This document shows, piece after piece, positions 41,686 through 50,504 of a DNA stretch of 64,000 nt. The position numbers and the translations under genes were made by a program. Origin of the DNA: UBA4802 sp964509195 (GTDB lineage Bacteria; Spirochaetota; UBA4802; UB4802); NCBI GenBank assembly GCA_964509195.1, contig CAZDWJ010000012.1:1-64000 (forward strand). Direction: 5' to 3'. The stretch's first letter is position 1. Each line of letters begins with the position of its first letter. The notes under the pieces are model-generated. The model was not told where the DNA came from and ran no database searches. It was given only the letters and a program-made list of their open reading frames with translations.

Positions 41686-43970
41686 TGTTTGTGCATATTA
41701 AAAAAATACTCGGTAACTATCGCCCACATACAATAATATTAATTGCAGGTGGATTGTTTTGCGCGGCGATAGTTACCTATATAGCAATCCCATATAGTCA
41801 CTATCACCTTACCACACAAAACCGTTTGCCTGTTACTATCTATGACAGATACGGCGCTGTGTTGATGGAGATAGCAAGGGATAAAAGTGGTCTTGCACAG
41901 TATATTGATTTGGATAAGGTTCCCAATGAGTGTATTTCACTTCTTTTATTTTCTGAGGATAAGAATTTTTATTCACACCGGGGAGTTTCGCCTGCTGCTA
42001 TTGCACGAGCAATGTATCAAAACATGAAAGCGATGCGCGTTGTTTCCGGTGGCTCTACCATTACGCAGCAGCTGGTAAAATCAAAAAGAGAAATACTTAG
42101 AAACACCGTATGGACAAAGCTACTAGAAATTATAGAGGCCATACGGTTAGAGGTACATTTTTCAAAAAAGGAGATACTTGCTGCATACATAAATGAAGTA
42201 TACCTTGGCAACAATATCTATGGCTTTGAAAAAGCAAGCCAGTGTTATTTTGGAAAGTCATTTGCACAGTGCAATCTTCTTGAAGCAGCGTTCCTTATTA
42301 GTATTGTAAGGGCCCCTGAGCGATATAATCCGTATAAAAATCCAGAAAAAATTGTGCAGAGTGCAAAGAAACTTTTGCAGAATGCAGTTGCATCAGGATA
42401 TTTGCGTATCACGCCTTTTGAACTACAAACCTATATGCAAAAGAAAATCTTTCTGCAATACAATGACAGCAGTGTTACTGCACCACTATTTTGTTTATAT
42501 GTGTTGTCACAGGCGCGCAAACTTTTTCCTGATGTGGAGATTGCGCACATTTATACCACACTGGATGCACGCCTTTATAAAAATATACTATCTGTCATGC
42601 AAAACTCTGTGAGCATGATAAAAGATCGCAATGCGTTGCATGCCGCAATGGTTATGATAGATAATGCTTCAATGGAAATTGTTTCAATGATTGGCTCAGT
42701 AGATTTTTTTGACTATGGCAAGGGGCAGGTGGATGCCACACTGATAAAGAGGCAGGCTGCATCAACTATGAAACCGTTTGCATATGCGATTGCTCTTGAA
42801 AATAGAAATTTTCACACATCAAGCGTATTGCCGGATATCTATACTCAGTTTCCATCAAAGGTGGGGACATACATTCCAAAGAATTTCAGTAACACCTATC
42901 ACGGGCCCGTTCTGTTTGCAAAAGCACTGGGGTGTTCGTATAACATTCCTGCAGTGTATGTGGTAAATACAGTGGGACTTGTGCCGTACTATAATCTATT
43001 AAAAGAAATAGGATTTGATTCATTATTCCGTTCTCCTGCACATTATGGATTGGGTGTAGTGCTTGGGAATGCTGATGTTACCTTGCTTGAGCTTGCAAAC
43101 GCATATACTGTATTTCCGCGAAGTGGTGTTTTTTCTAAAGCAATAGCTATTACTAAAATTAAAGATATAAAAGGAAATGAGTATACAATAAAAAAACATA
43201 TTCCAAAACGTATTTTTAAACCATCAACTTGTTTATTGATATCTCATATACTGTCGAACTATAAATACAAAATTGATGCATTTGGAACACAGTCTGCGAT
43301 TAATTTCCCATTTCCTTTTGCAGTCAAAACAGGTACTTCAAAGGACTTCAGAGATAATTTTATTGCTGGTTACAACAATAACTATACAATTGCAGTGTGG
43401 GTGGGCAATCTTTATAATATGTCAATGTTTGATCTGCCTGCAGTATCAGGTGCAGGGATAGTATTGAAAGATGTGCTTTTGTATTTATGGAATGCTGGAT
43501 TTAAGTTTCCCGCCTTTAAGTTTTCTGGTACTTTAAAACAAATTAGAATATGCAAACTATCAGGTATGATTGCAGGCTCTCATTGTCCTGATACCTATAA
43601 TGAATACTTTGATGAACATAACTTCCCTGCTGTAAAATGTAGCTGGCACTTTAAAAATAAAACAGTTGTTCCTGTTGAATATAGAGAATGGGCAAAAGAA
43701 AAAATGATATTGTATACACAGCCAGCAAAATTAAAGATCACCTTTCCCCATGACGGGGCTGTCTTTAAAATTGAAAAAGCAGTAAGGAAAAACCTTCAGG
43801 CAATTCCGTTTAAAGCTGTAGTAGCCAAAGATGATGTTCTATGGTGTGTAGATGGAAAACCAGTAGGACGTGGAAATGAAATATTATGGCAACTAGTGAA
43901 AGGTCAGCACATTATTACCATTCAAGATAATGCACAAAAGGATAGCGTAAGGATTACAGTGTTAGAATAG
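41685..43970 (+). CDS. pbpC: Penicillin-binding protein 1C
   Basis: A bifunctional murein glycosyltransferase and transpeptidase at the inner membrane. The 761 residues show an N-terminal membrane helix, the GT51 domain with LFSEDKNFYSHRG (catalytic Glu) and GGSTITQQLVKS, a transpeptidase with the Ser nucleophile in ASTMKPF, SYN and KTGTSKDFRDN, and a C-terminal PBP1C-type beta domain (LKITFPHDGAVFKI). The start is GTG at 41685, overlapping the alpha-2-macroglobulin stop; GTG 41691 is an alternative. Two copies of the dispersed 9-mer lie within its first 90 bases. Confidence 0.93.
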   Translation: MFVHIKKILGNYRPHTIILIAGGLFCAAIVTYIAIPYSHYHLTTQNRLPVTIYDRYGAVLMEIARDKSGLAQYIDLDKVPNECISLLLFSEDKNFYSHRGVSPAAIARAMYQNMKAMRVVSGGSTITQQLVKSKREILRNTVWTKLLEIIEAIRLEVHFSKKEILAAYINEVYLGNNIYGFEKASQCYFGKSFAQCNLLEAAFLISIVRAPERYNPYKNPEKIVQSAKKLLQNAVASGYLRITPFELQTYMQKKIFLQYNDSSVTAPLFCLYVLSQARKLFPDVEIAHIYTTLDARLYKNILSVMQNSVSMIKDRNALHAAMVMIDNASMEIVSMIGSVDFFDYGKGQVDATLIKRQAASTMKPFAYAIALENRNFHTSSVLPDIYTQFPSKVGTYIPKNFSNTYHGPVLFAKALGCSYNIPAVYVVNTVGLVPYYNLLKEIGFDSLFRSPAHYGLGVVLGNADVTLLELANAYTVFPRSGVFSKAIAITKIKDIKGNEYTIKKHIPKRIFKPSTCLLISHILSNYKYKIDAFGTQSAINFPFPFAVKTGTSKDFRDNFIAGYNNNYTIAVWVGNLYNMSMFDLPAVSGAGIVLKDVLLYLWNAGFKFPAFKFSGTLKQIRICKLSGMIAGSHCPDTYNEYFDEHNFPAVKCSWHFKNKTVVPVEYREWAKEKMILYTQPAKLKITFPHDGAVFKIEKAVRKNLQAIPFKAVVAKDDVLWCVDGKPVGRGNEILWQLVKGQHIITIQDNAQKDSVRITVLE

Positions 43971-44302
43971 GATTATGGCGTGGTTAGTTTAAACGAACAT
44001 TGGAATCCGCGGTATATAGCGGCAAAATATTTTTGCCAAAAAGGAAAAGTTTTGTACGTAAATTAATGACGATATTGCGACACTATGTGCTCTAATGGAT
44101 GATAAACAAAGAAAATTGTGAAAATGGAAAATTCCTTATGAATTGTTTCATCATCTAAATGTTGCCTTTCAAACTTAAACTTGCGTATTTTTACTATAAA
44201 AAAAAATGATGAAATAATAAAATAATTGTATAAAATATATACTTTGTATAATCATGCAACATGATGTGGTAAAAAATAATTATAATATAAAAGGGTGATA
44301 CT
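43971..44302. other. Gene-free stretch
   Basis: No gene is visible. It holds one copy of the CATCTAAAT/TTTCAAACTT repeat (44153-44187) shared with the region upstream of the alpha-2-macroglobulin gene, and the AT-rich upstream region of the next gene. Confidence 0.4.
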
Positions 44303-46396
44303 ATGATGCACAAGTTGTTTTATCCTGATTCTGTTGCAATAGTTGGGTTATCTTCACGGCCAAACAATATACCACGGCTAACTCTGGAGAATATGTTGCG
44401 CTGGGGATACAGAGGCCGAATCTTTGGTGTAAATCCCAAAAGTGAGGATGAACAGGTTGATGGCATACGGATGTTTAAATCCATAGAATCATTGCCAGAA
44501 ATTCCGGATCTGGTGTATGCGCTGGTACCTGCAAAGTTTGTGCCTGGTATAGTTGAGGAATGCGGCAAAAAAGGCGTGAAATGGATGGCTATACCCAGTG
44601 GTGGATTTTCAGAATACAGTGAGGAAGGAAGGATGCTGGCTGAGCAGACTGTTGCTAATGCTAAAAAGTATGGGATTCGATTTGTAGGGCCTAATGGCCT
44701 TACCGTAGCAAATGTTGAAAACGGCCTATGCTTGCCATTTGTGCCAATACTGCGACCGGAGTTTGGCGGTATGTCTATAGTTTCACAGAGTGGTGGTGTT
44801 GCACTTATGATGTGGAATATCATTATGGATGAAAATATTGGTATCGCAAAATTTGCAAGCATAGGAAATAAACTAAACTGTGATGAAGTTGATTTTCTGG
44901 AATATTTAGGGAATGACCCGGCTACATCCATAATCTGTATGTATCTTGAAAGTGTACCCAGGGGAGCAGATTTACTAAAAGTTGCTGAAAAAATTAATAA
45001 GCCTATTGTGGTGTACAAATCCAACACAACGCAAGCAGGCAAAAAGGCAGCTATGAGCCACACTGCTGCAATGAGCAATGATGAAGATATAATAGATGCA
45101 GCATTCGAAAAAGTAGGTATTATACGCATACACAATTACCATGACTTCTTTGCGGTTGCAAAAGCGTTTAAACTGCCACCAATGCGTGGTAAGCGCATTA
45201 TGGTCATGAGCCCTGCGGGGGGGTTTGCTGTTATGACTGCAGATCTTTGTGAACAGGCAGGTTTTGAATTTGCTGATCCCGGTAAAGAATTCTATGAAAG
45301 CCTCCAGAAATTTTCCAATGCTGGTGTTATCCATTTTTCAAATCCACTGGATTTAGGTGATATTTATGACCCTGCGTTTACGGCCCATGTGGTGTATTCG
45401 GTAATGCACAATAAAAACGTGGATGGTGCTGTGTATGTAAGCCAGCGCCCCCAGATGCCTGATAGAGAAAATGTGTTTTCACGAATGTTTCTTGCTGACC
45501 TGTCAAAGGAAACCTGGGGTGCTATTGTTTCTTCTGCCAAGCCTTTAGGTATTTGTTTGCTTGGACTATCCCGCGTGATGGCGCAGGTAAAACGTACGGT
45601 TAACTTCCCAATATTCAATTCGCCTGAAGAGATGGTTCGAGCTATGGCTTTTCAGATGAAATTCTACACACGGCAACTGCAGCTGAAACACGATGAGCCC
45701 TGCACTGTATCGTTTAACAATGCATTGGAGTGGATTACACATAATACCGGTGAGATTGGCGAAGATGCTATGAAACTGCTGGAAGCTATAGATATTCCTG
45801 TGCCACAATCTGGTATTGCTACAACGGAAAAAGAAGCAGTGGCGATAGCTCATAGCATTGGTTATCCAGTGGTATGTAAACTTGTATCAAAAGAGATATT
45901 GCACAAATCAGACGTTGGTGGTGTGGTTGTGAATGTGGCAGGAGACGATGCAGTGAAGCGGGCATTTGCAACGATTCATTCAAATGTACTATCGCACAAA
46001 CCTGATGCAAAAATTGAAGGAGTGCGCATTTCAAAAATGGCCGGCAGTGGTGTGGATATGTTTGTAGGAAGTAAATATGATGAATCGTTTGGGCAGGTTA
46101 TTCTTTATGGTTTTGGTGGTATTTATGTTGAAGTGTTTAAAGATGTTGCCTGTTCATTGTGCCCTACATCAAAAGAAGAAATTAAGGATAAGATTTCAAA
46201 ATTAAAATCATATTCACTCTTGAAAGGTGCGCGAGGGCAGCAACCAAAAGATATCGATGCATATGTGGATATAATATGGAAGCTTTCACATCTATTGGCT
46301 CAGGCTCCACAGATAAAGGAATTAGACTTAAACCCTGTGAGGGTATTTGATAGCGGTTGCCAGGTGCTTGATATCAGGGTAAAGATTGTGCAATGA
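44303..46396 (+). CDS. ADP-forming acetyl/acyl-CoA synthetase (fused alpha-beta)
   Basis: Converts acyl-CoA, ADP and phosphate to acid, CoA and ATP, or the reverse. The 697 residues contain the CoA-binding domain (SVAIVGLSSRPNNIPRLTLE), the ligase CoA domains (SQSGGVALMMWNI, and AMSHTAAMS with the likely phospho-His loop), and an ATP-grasp beta part (PVPQSGIATTEKEAV, VVCKLVSKEILHKSDVGGVV, ELDLNPVRV). The order is alpha then beta in a single chain. It fits energy conservation from acyl-CoA produced by the fad genes. No ribosome-binding site other than AAAGGGTG precedes the ATG. Confidence 0.9.
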   Translation: MMHKLFYPDSVAIVGLSSRPNNIPRLTLENMLRWGYRGRIFGVNPKSEDEQVDGIRMFKSIESLPEIPDLVYALVPAKFVPGIVEECGKKGVKWMAIPSGGFSEYSEEGRMLAEQTVANAKKYGIRFVGPNGLTVANVENGLCLPFVPILRPEFGGMSIVSQSGGVALMMWNIIMDENIGIAKFASIGNKLNCDEVDFLEYLGNDPATSIICMYLESVPRGADLLKVAEKINKPIVVYKSNTTQAGKKAAMSHTAAMSNDEDIIDAAFEKVGIIRIHNYHDFFAVAKAFKLPPMRGKRIMVMSPAGGFAVMTADLCEQAGFEFADPGKEFYESLQKFSNAGVIHFSNPLDLGDIYDPAFTAHVVYSVMHNKNVDGAVYVSQRPQMPDRENVFSRMFLADLSKETWGAIVSSAKPLGICLLGLSRVMAQVKRTVNFPIFNSPEEMVRAMAFQMKFYTRQLQLKHDEPCTVSFNNALEWITHNTGEIGEDAMKLLEAIDIPVPQSGIATTEKEAVAIAHSIGYPVVCKLVSKEILHKSDVGGVVVNVAGDDAVKRAFATIHSNVLSHKPDAKIEGVRISKMAGSGVDMFVGSKYDESFGQVILYGFGGIYVEVFKDVACSLCPTSKEEIKDKISKLKSYSLLKGARGQQPKDIDAYVDIIWKLSHLLAQAPQIKELDLNPVRVFDSGCQVLDIRVKIVQ

Positions 46397-46432
46397 TTGA
46401 AATGTACATAATATGGTGCTACTCTTTACAGT

Positions 46433-47575
46433 ATGATTTATTTAGATAATGCTGCAACAACCTATCCAAAACCCACAACAGTAATACAGGCGGTAACACA
46501 GTGCTTGCAGTACTACTGTGCAAATCCCGGGCGCTCTGGGCACAGATTGGCAATAGAGGCTGCACGGAAAGTATTTGAAGCGCGTGAGGCAGTTGGTGAG
46601 TTCTTTCATGTTCCTGATTCACGCAATGTCATCTTCACTGCAAATGCAACAATGGCAATTAATTGTGTGATTGCTTCTCTCTTAGAGGAAGGTGACCATG
46701 TTGTTGTTTCATCAATGGAACACAATGCAGTGATGCGTCCTTTGCGGTATATGGAGGAAAAAGGAAGGATTAGCATAACATTGTTACCGTCTTTGACCAA
46801 TGGTTTAATCAAGACGCAAGCTCTTACCACTATACCACTTAATACAAAATTTGTTGTTATCAATCATGCTTCTAATGTAAATGGTGCGGTTCAGGATATT
46901 GCATCAATTGTGAAGGCAATAAAATCAATAAATCCTCATATTGCAATACTTATTGATGCTTCGCAAAGTGCAGGTATAATTCCAATTAATGTGCAAAAAA
47001 TTGGTTGTGATTTTTTAGCTTTTACTGGGCATAAGTCGTTATATGGACCACAGGGTATTGGTGGATTAATTATTAACACTGATACGCCATTAAAGCCTTT
47101 TATTATGGGAGGTACTGGAAGTAAATCCGAAAGTCAGTACCAGCCACAGTTTCTCCCTGATAAATTTGAAAGCGGTACACTCAATTTACCTGGTATTGTG
47201 GGTTTACAAGCTGGTATAGAATATATACAACCGCAAATGGAAGAAATAAAAGCTAAAGAACTGCAATGCATAAAAAAGCTGGTAGAGTGCCTTTCACATA
47301 TAAACGGAATAAAGCTGTACTGGAGTAATTCATTTGATACTCAGATAGGTGTTATTTCATTTTCTCATAATAAAATCTCATGCAGCGAAATTGGCCAGCG
47401 ATTGAATGATGAGTATTCTATCTGCGTACGTGTAGGATTGCACTGTGCACCGCTGGCACACCAAACTATCGGTAGTTTTCCCGATGGTACTGTACGGGTG
47501 TCCGTTGGTGCGTTTACTAAAGATAGCGATATTGATTCATTCCGTAGAGCTATCGAACGAATAATGAAGGTATGA
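46433..47575 (+). CDS. Cysteine desulfurase family protein (TIGR01977-like)
   Basis: A PLP enzyme that removes sulfur or selenium from cysteine or selenocysteine. The 380 residues start YLDNAATTYPKP and contain SMEHNAVMRPL, the PLP Lys in FTGHKSLYGPQG, and the catalytic Cys in RVGLHCAPLAHQTIG. This sub-group is known to sit beside DUF3343 genes and selenium-use genes. The next gene overlaps it by four bases and is exactly a DUF3343 protein. It is therefore likely to supply Se or S for a specialised path rather than general Fe-S assembly. Confidence 0.88.
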   Translation: MIYLDNAATTYPKPTTVIQAVTQCLQYYCANPGRSGHRLAIEAARKVFEAREAVGEFFHVPDSRNVIFTANATMAINCVIASLLEEGDHVVVSSMEHNAVMRPLRYMEEKGRISITLLPSLTNGLIKTQALTTIPLNTKFVVINHASNVNGAVQDIASIVKAIKSINPHIAILIDASQSAGIIPINVQKIGCDFLAFTGHKSLYGPQGIGGLIINTDTPLKPFIMGGTGSKSESQYQPQFLPDKFESGTLNLPGIVGLQAGIEYIQPQMEEIKAKELQCIKKLVECLSHINGIKLYWSNSFDTQIGVISFSHNKISCSEIGQRLNDEYSICVRVGLHCAPLAHQTIGSFPDGTVRVSVGAFTKDSDIDSFRRAIERIMKV

Positions 47576-47829
47576 CAATGGAATATTGCGTACTGCTATT
47601 GCCCTCGGTACATGATGTGATGAAAGCTGAAAAGATTCTGATTGCTGAAGGAGTTGCCTTAAATGTGGTAGCCACCCCACGGGAACTATCGTATAACTGT
47701 GGGGTGGTAATACGCTTTGAATGCAAAAATATAAACAGGGTACTTGAGTTACTTGACCGCCTGACTGTGGAAAAAAAGATATTCAGAAAAATTGATGACA
47801 TTATATACAGTGAAGTTACTCAAGCGTAG
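47572..47829 (+). CDS. DUF3343 putative Se/S carrier protein
   Basis: 85 residues, one small ferredoxin-like domain with the family pattern: CVLLLPSVHDVMKAEKIL, then VVATPRELSYNCGVVIRF, where the conserved Cys followed by Gly is in place. DUF3343 proteins are thought to carry sulfur or selenium from the adjacent cysteine desulfurase. The ATG overlaps the desulfurase stop (ATGA), so it is coupled. Its last codons overlap the tail of a small gene on the other strand. Confidence 0.8.
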   Translation: MTMEYCVLLLPSVHDVMKAEKILIAEGVALNVVATPRELSYNCGVVIRFECKNINRVLELLDRLTVEKKIFRKIDDIIYSEVTQA

Positions 47830-47962
47830 ATTCCAGTTTTTTAATGCTCTCGCCCAGAATCTTATATTCTTTTGAATTTTTTGGAAACGTACTCTGGTAT
47901 TTTTTAAAATACTTTATCTGTTCCAATTTCCAGCGTTTCATATCAAAATTGTTATGAATCAT
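47816..47962 (-). CDS. Small 48-residue protein, tail-to-tail with the DUF3343 gene
   Basis: A minus-strand frame from ATG 47962, preceded by GGGGGTAAC, gives 48 residues, positively charged and aromatic (MKRWKLEQIKYFKKYQSTFP, then KNSKEYKILGESIKKLE). Codon use looks ordinary and the ribosome-binding site is reasonable, so it is probably real. It overlaps the DUF3343 gene by 14 bases at the 3' ends. I do not recognise the family. TATACT (47980-47985) on the minus strand could serve as a -10. Confidence 0.55.
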   Translation of the reverse strand: MIHNNFDMKRWKLEQIKYFKKYQSTFPKNSKEYKILGESIKKLESTLE

Positions 47963-48222
47963 ACTGTTACCCCCGTTTGTTAAATACTGTAGTATATTTG
48001 TCGTAAAAAATAATAATTCTATTAACCAGAAAATTTATTTTTTATTGTATTCAAATGTTTGATAATGTAAGCAATGGAGAACTCTTTTATAATCAAAACA
48101 ATATATAAACGAGTGGATTTCTTGTTAAAGTGTAATCAATTTTTATATTTTTTATGCCGATAGTTGATAGTAATAAGGAAATAAGTATATTAGAAATACG
48201 ATATATGTGATAGCAGGAATAT

Positions 48223-49110
48223 ATGATTAGTAAAGACAGTATTGATATAAAAGACCTGCCAGTTTTTCCTCAGGTTGCAATTAAGATTTTGCAGATTCAG
48301 GAAGATAATATTGATATTAGCTTCAAAGAACTGGAGAGCATCATATTGCTTGACCCGGCATTGACAGCAAAAATACTCAAAGTAGCCAATTCAGCACTGT
48401 ACGCTCGCCAGCGTGAGATAACAAATTTACAGATGGCTTTGACACTTTTAGGTTTCAAAATGGTTAAAAGCCTTGTTTTACTTGTTTCGGCATCAAATGT
48501 TTACAGTAAAAATGTAAAAACACAGCAGCAGACTACCGCTGCAACTGTTACTAAAGCATCTACAGCAATGATATGGCGACATTCGGTTGTCACAGCATTT
48601 ATTTCAAAATATATAGCTGCCCGAATAAAAAATGAACAAAAGAAAGAGGATGTATTCGTTGCTGGTTTGCTACATGATATCGGAAGACTTATCATGATGA
48701 TAAGCTTCAGGGATAAATATGAACAATACATTGCACATTTAAACCAGATGCAATATAAAGACATACGCGAAATAGAAGAAAAAATATTTGGCATCAACCA
48801 TCAGGATATTGGGAAGATAGTACTGGAAAAATGGAATTTTCCCAATGAATTAATAGATACTGTTGCTTTGCATCATGTTGCTCAGGTTGATTCAAAATAT
48901 AAGACAACCGTGCAGATAGTGGGTCTTGCGAATATATTTGCAAAAATAATTGAGAATGAGATGCTATCAGAAAATGATAAGGAATTGCTTGCCGCCTACA
49001 GCAAGGCATTAAATGTTACACAGGATGATTATAACTATTTGACGGGTGAGATTGTTAATACACTTAAAAACGATGAATTATATAAAATGAGCACGTCATT
49101 GATTGGGTAA
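48223..49110 (+). CDS. HDOD domain protein (second copy)
   Basis: 295 residues, one HDOD domain like the one at 3.1 kb but clearly diverged: DLPVFPQVAIKILQIQEDN, LLDPALTAKILKVANSALY, LQMALTLLGFKMVKSLVL and GLLHDIGRLIM. An insert rich in Thr/Gln (TQQQTTAATVTKASTAM) lies in the middle. It is cytoplasmic and alone on its strand, and it converges with the pel genes, 11 bases from the end of pelG. A signalling role is likely. Confidence 0.85.
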   Translation: MISKDSIDIKDLPVFPQVAIKILQIQEDNIDISFKELESIILLDPALTAKILKVANSALYARQREITNLQMALTLLGFKMVKSLVLLVSASNVYSKNVKTQQQTTAATVTKASTAMIWRHSVVTAFISKYIAARIKNEQKKEDVFVAGLLHDIGRLIMMISFRDKYEQYIAHLNQMQYKDIREIEEKIFGINHQDIGKIVLEKWNFPNELIDTVALHHVAQVDSKYKTTVQIVGLANIFAKIIENEMLSENDKELLAAYSKALNVTQDDYNYLTGEIVNTLKNDELYKMSTSLIG

Positions 49111-49121
49111 GAAAATTCTTT

Positions 49122-50498
49122 TTACGTCCTGCTAAAAATAATAAAATCAATAATTGGTGCCTTTTTATACAGGTGATACACACAATATAACGTTGTTATT
49201 ACTGAAGCTATCATATAACTGGTACCGGGTAGCCAGTGAGTATAATACATGCCAATAAGAGTTGCAATGATACTGCATAACAGATAAATACATGCAGCCA
49301 TTGCAGCTTCAAATTGTAATTCCATGTAAAGTAAATAAATCACAAGATTAAGTGTCAGCATATGGAAAAAAACTGCAAAAAGTAAAATCCGCATAATGCT
49401 GATATTAATTGTTGTGGAGTAGCCTAAAAAATCCAGTATTTCTGGTAATTTAATTAAGATTCCAGCAGTCCATATTGACTGAAAAAAAACGATGCCTTTG
49501 ATGCCATTTTGGAGAGAAACAAGCATTTTTTGTTTTTTAGACTGTATATACCTGTAAGGGTCTTGCAGTATGTTTGAAATAAAATCAAAAAATTTCTTAT
49601 GGAAGTCTGTCTCAGCAATGATTAAAAAATACACCAGTCCGGGTATCATAGTAAGATATGCCAGAAACACAGGTATATCATATGGAATGTAGTAGTAATA
49701 CAGTGTATCAGGAATATGCTCTCCCTGTAAAAACCAGTACAGCATCTTATCAGACCATATGGCCATATTAAAGAGCAATCCCATAAGGAAAATCCGTTTA
49801 TGTTCTTTAAATGATGCAATAAATTCTTTGTTTATTGTAAAATTTTTTATGGGGTATGAAATCTGGGAGATAGTTATCAAGAGTAAAACTATGATAGCCT
49901 GACCAACTGTGTATCCGCACAATGCACCTGCAACCCCATACAACTTTCCTAAATAAAGTACGCCATAAATACTTGCGATAGTTCCTGCTAAATAGCTGAA
50001 AAAAATTTTGTAATATGCTTTAAGTAAGGCAATATATACCAGCATGATCCAGAGTATATTAATCACAACAAAAAGTGCTAGCAACGATAGTATATAGAGA
50101 GTAGAAAAAGATATGAATGAAAAGTTGTTAAACAAAACAAATGCAAGGGCAGGCAGTATCGATAGTACACTTATAAGAATTATTGCCGTAAATAGTGCGG
50201 ATGGTATGGTCTCATAGTTTTCGATATACAGCTGATCAGCAATATAACGCGAAAATACATAATGAAATCCACCGGATAAAAACAGTGAGAATGCGTACAC
50301 ATACACTATTGAAACCGTGAACAACGCAGGGTTGTCTGCAATGGCACCAAATGCGTATGTCTGAATAATATATATTGTGAGTACTGATAATATCCATGGA
50401 CCAGCAACAATAATAATCCCCAGAAAGAAAGCCTGCACAATTGAAGACAGAGTTCCCTTGTGTAATATTTTATATAATTCAAATCCTATCCCTGCCAT
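49122..50498 (-). CDS. pelG: Exopolysaccharide Pel transporter PelG
   Basis: Inner-membrane polysaccharide flippase-like protein of the Pel pathway. The 458 residues start AGIGFELYKILHKGTLSSIV, the typical PelG opening, and contain about twelve hydrophobic segments. It works with PelD, PelE and PelF in the synthesis and export complex. Its start lies six bases after the pelF stop, and it is the last gene of the cluster. Confidence 0.9.
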   Translation of the reverse strand: MAGIGFELYKILHKGTLSSIVQAFFLGIIIVAGPWILSVLTIYIIQTYAFGAIADNPALFTVSIVYVYAFSLFLSGGFHYVFSRYIADQLYIENYETIPSALFTAIILISVLSILPALAFVLFNNFSFISFSTLYILSLLALFVVINILWIMLVYIALLKAYYKIFFSYLAGTIASIYGVLYLGKLYGVAGALCGYTVGQAIIVLLLITISQISYPIKNFTINKEFIASFKEHKRIFLMGLLFNMAIWSDKMLYWFLQGEHIPDTLYYYYIPYDIPVFLAYLTMIPGLVYFLIIAETDFHKKFFDFISNILQDPYRYIQSKKQKMLVSLQNGIKGIVFFQSIWTAGILIKLPEILDFLGYSTTINISIMRILLFAVFFHMLTLNLVIYLLYMELQFEAAMAACIYLLCSIIATLIGMYYTHWLPGTSYMIASVITTLYCVYHLYKKAPIIDFIIFSRT

Positions 50499-50504
50499 AC
50501 ATCC

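Noticed and set aside
44320..45135. Long antisense ORF (271 codons) within the acyl-CoA synthetase gene
   Set aside because: The sense strand encodes a complete, well-conserved enzyme; the antisense frame is a consequence of codon usage.
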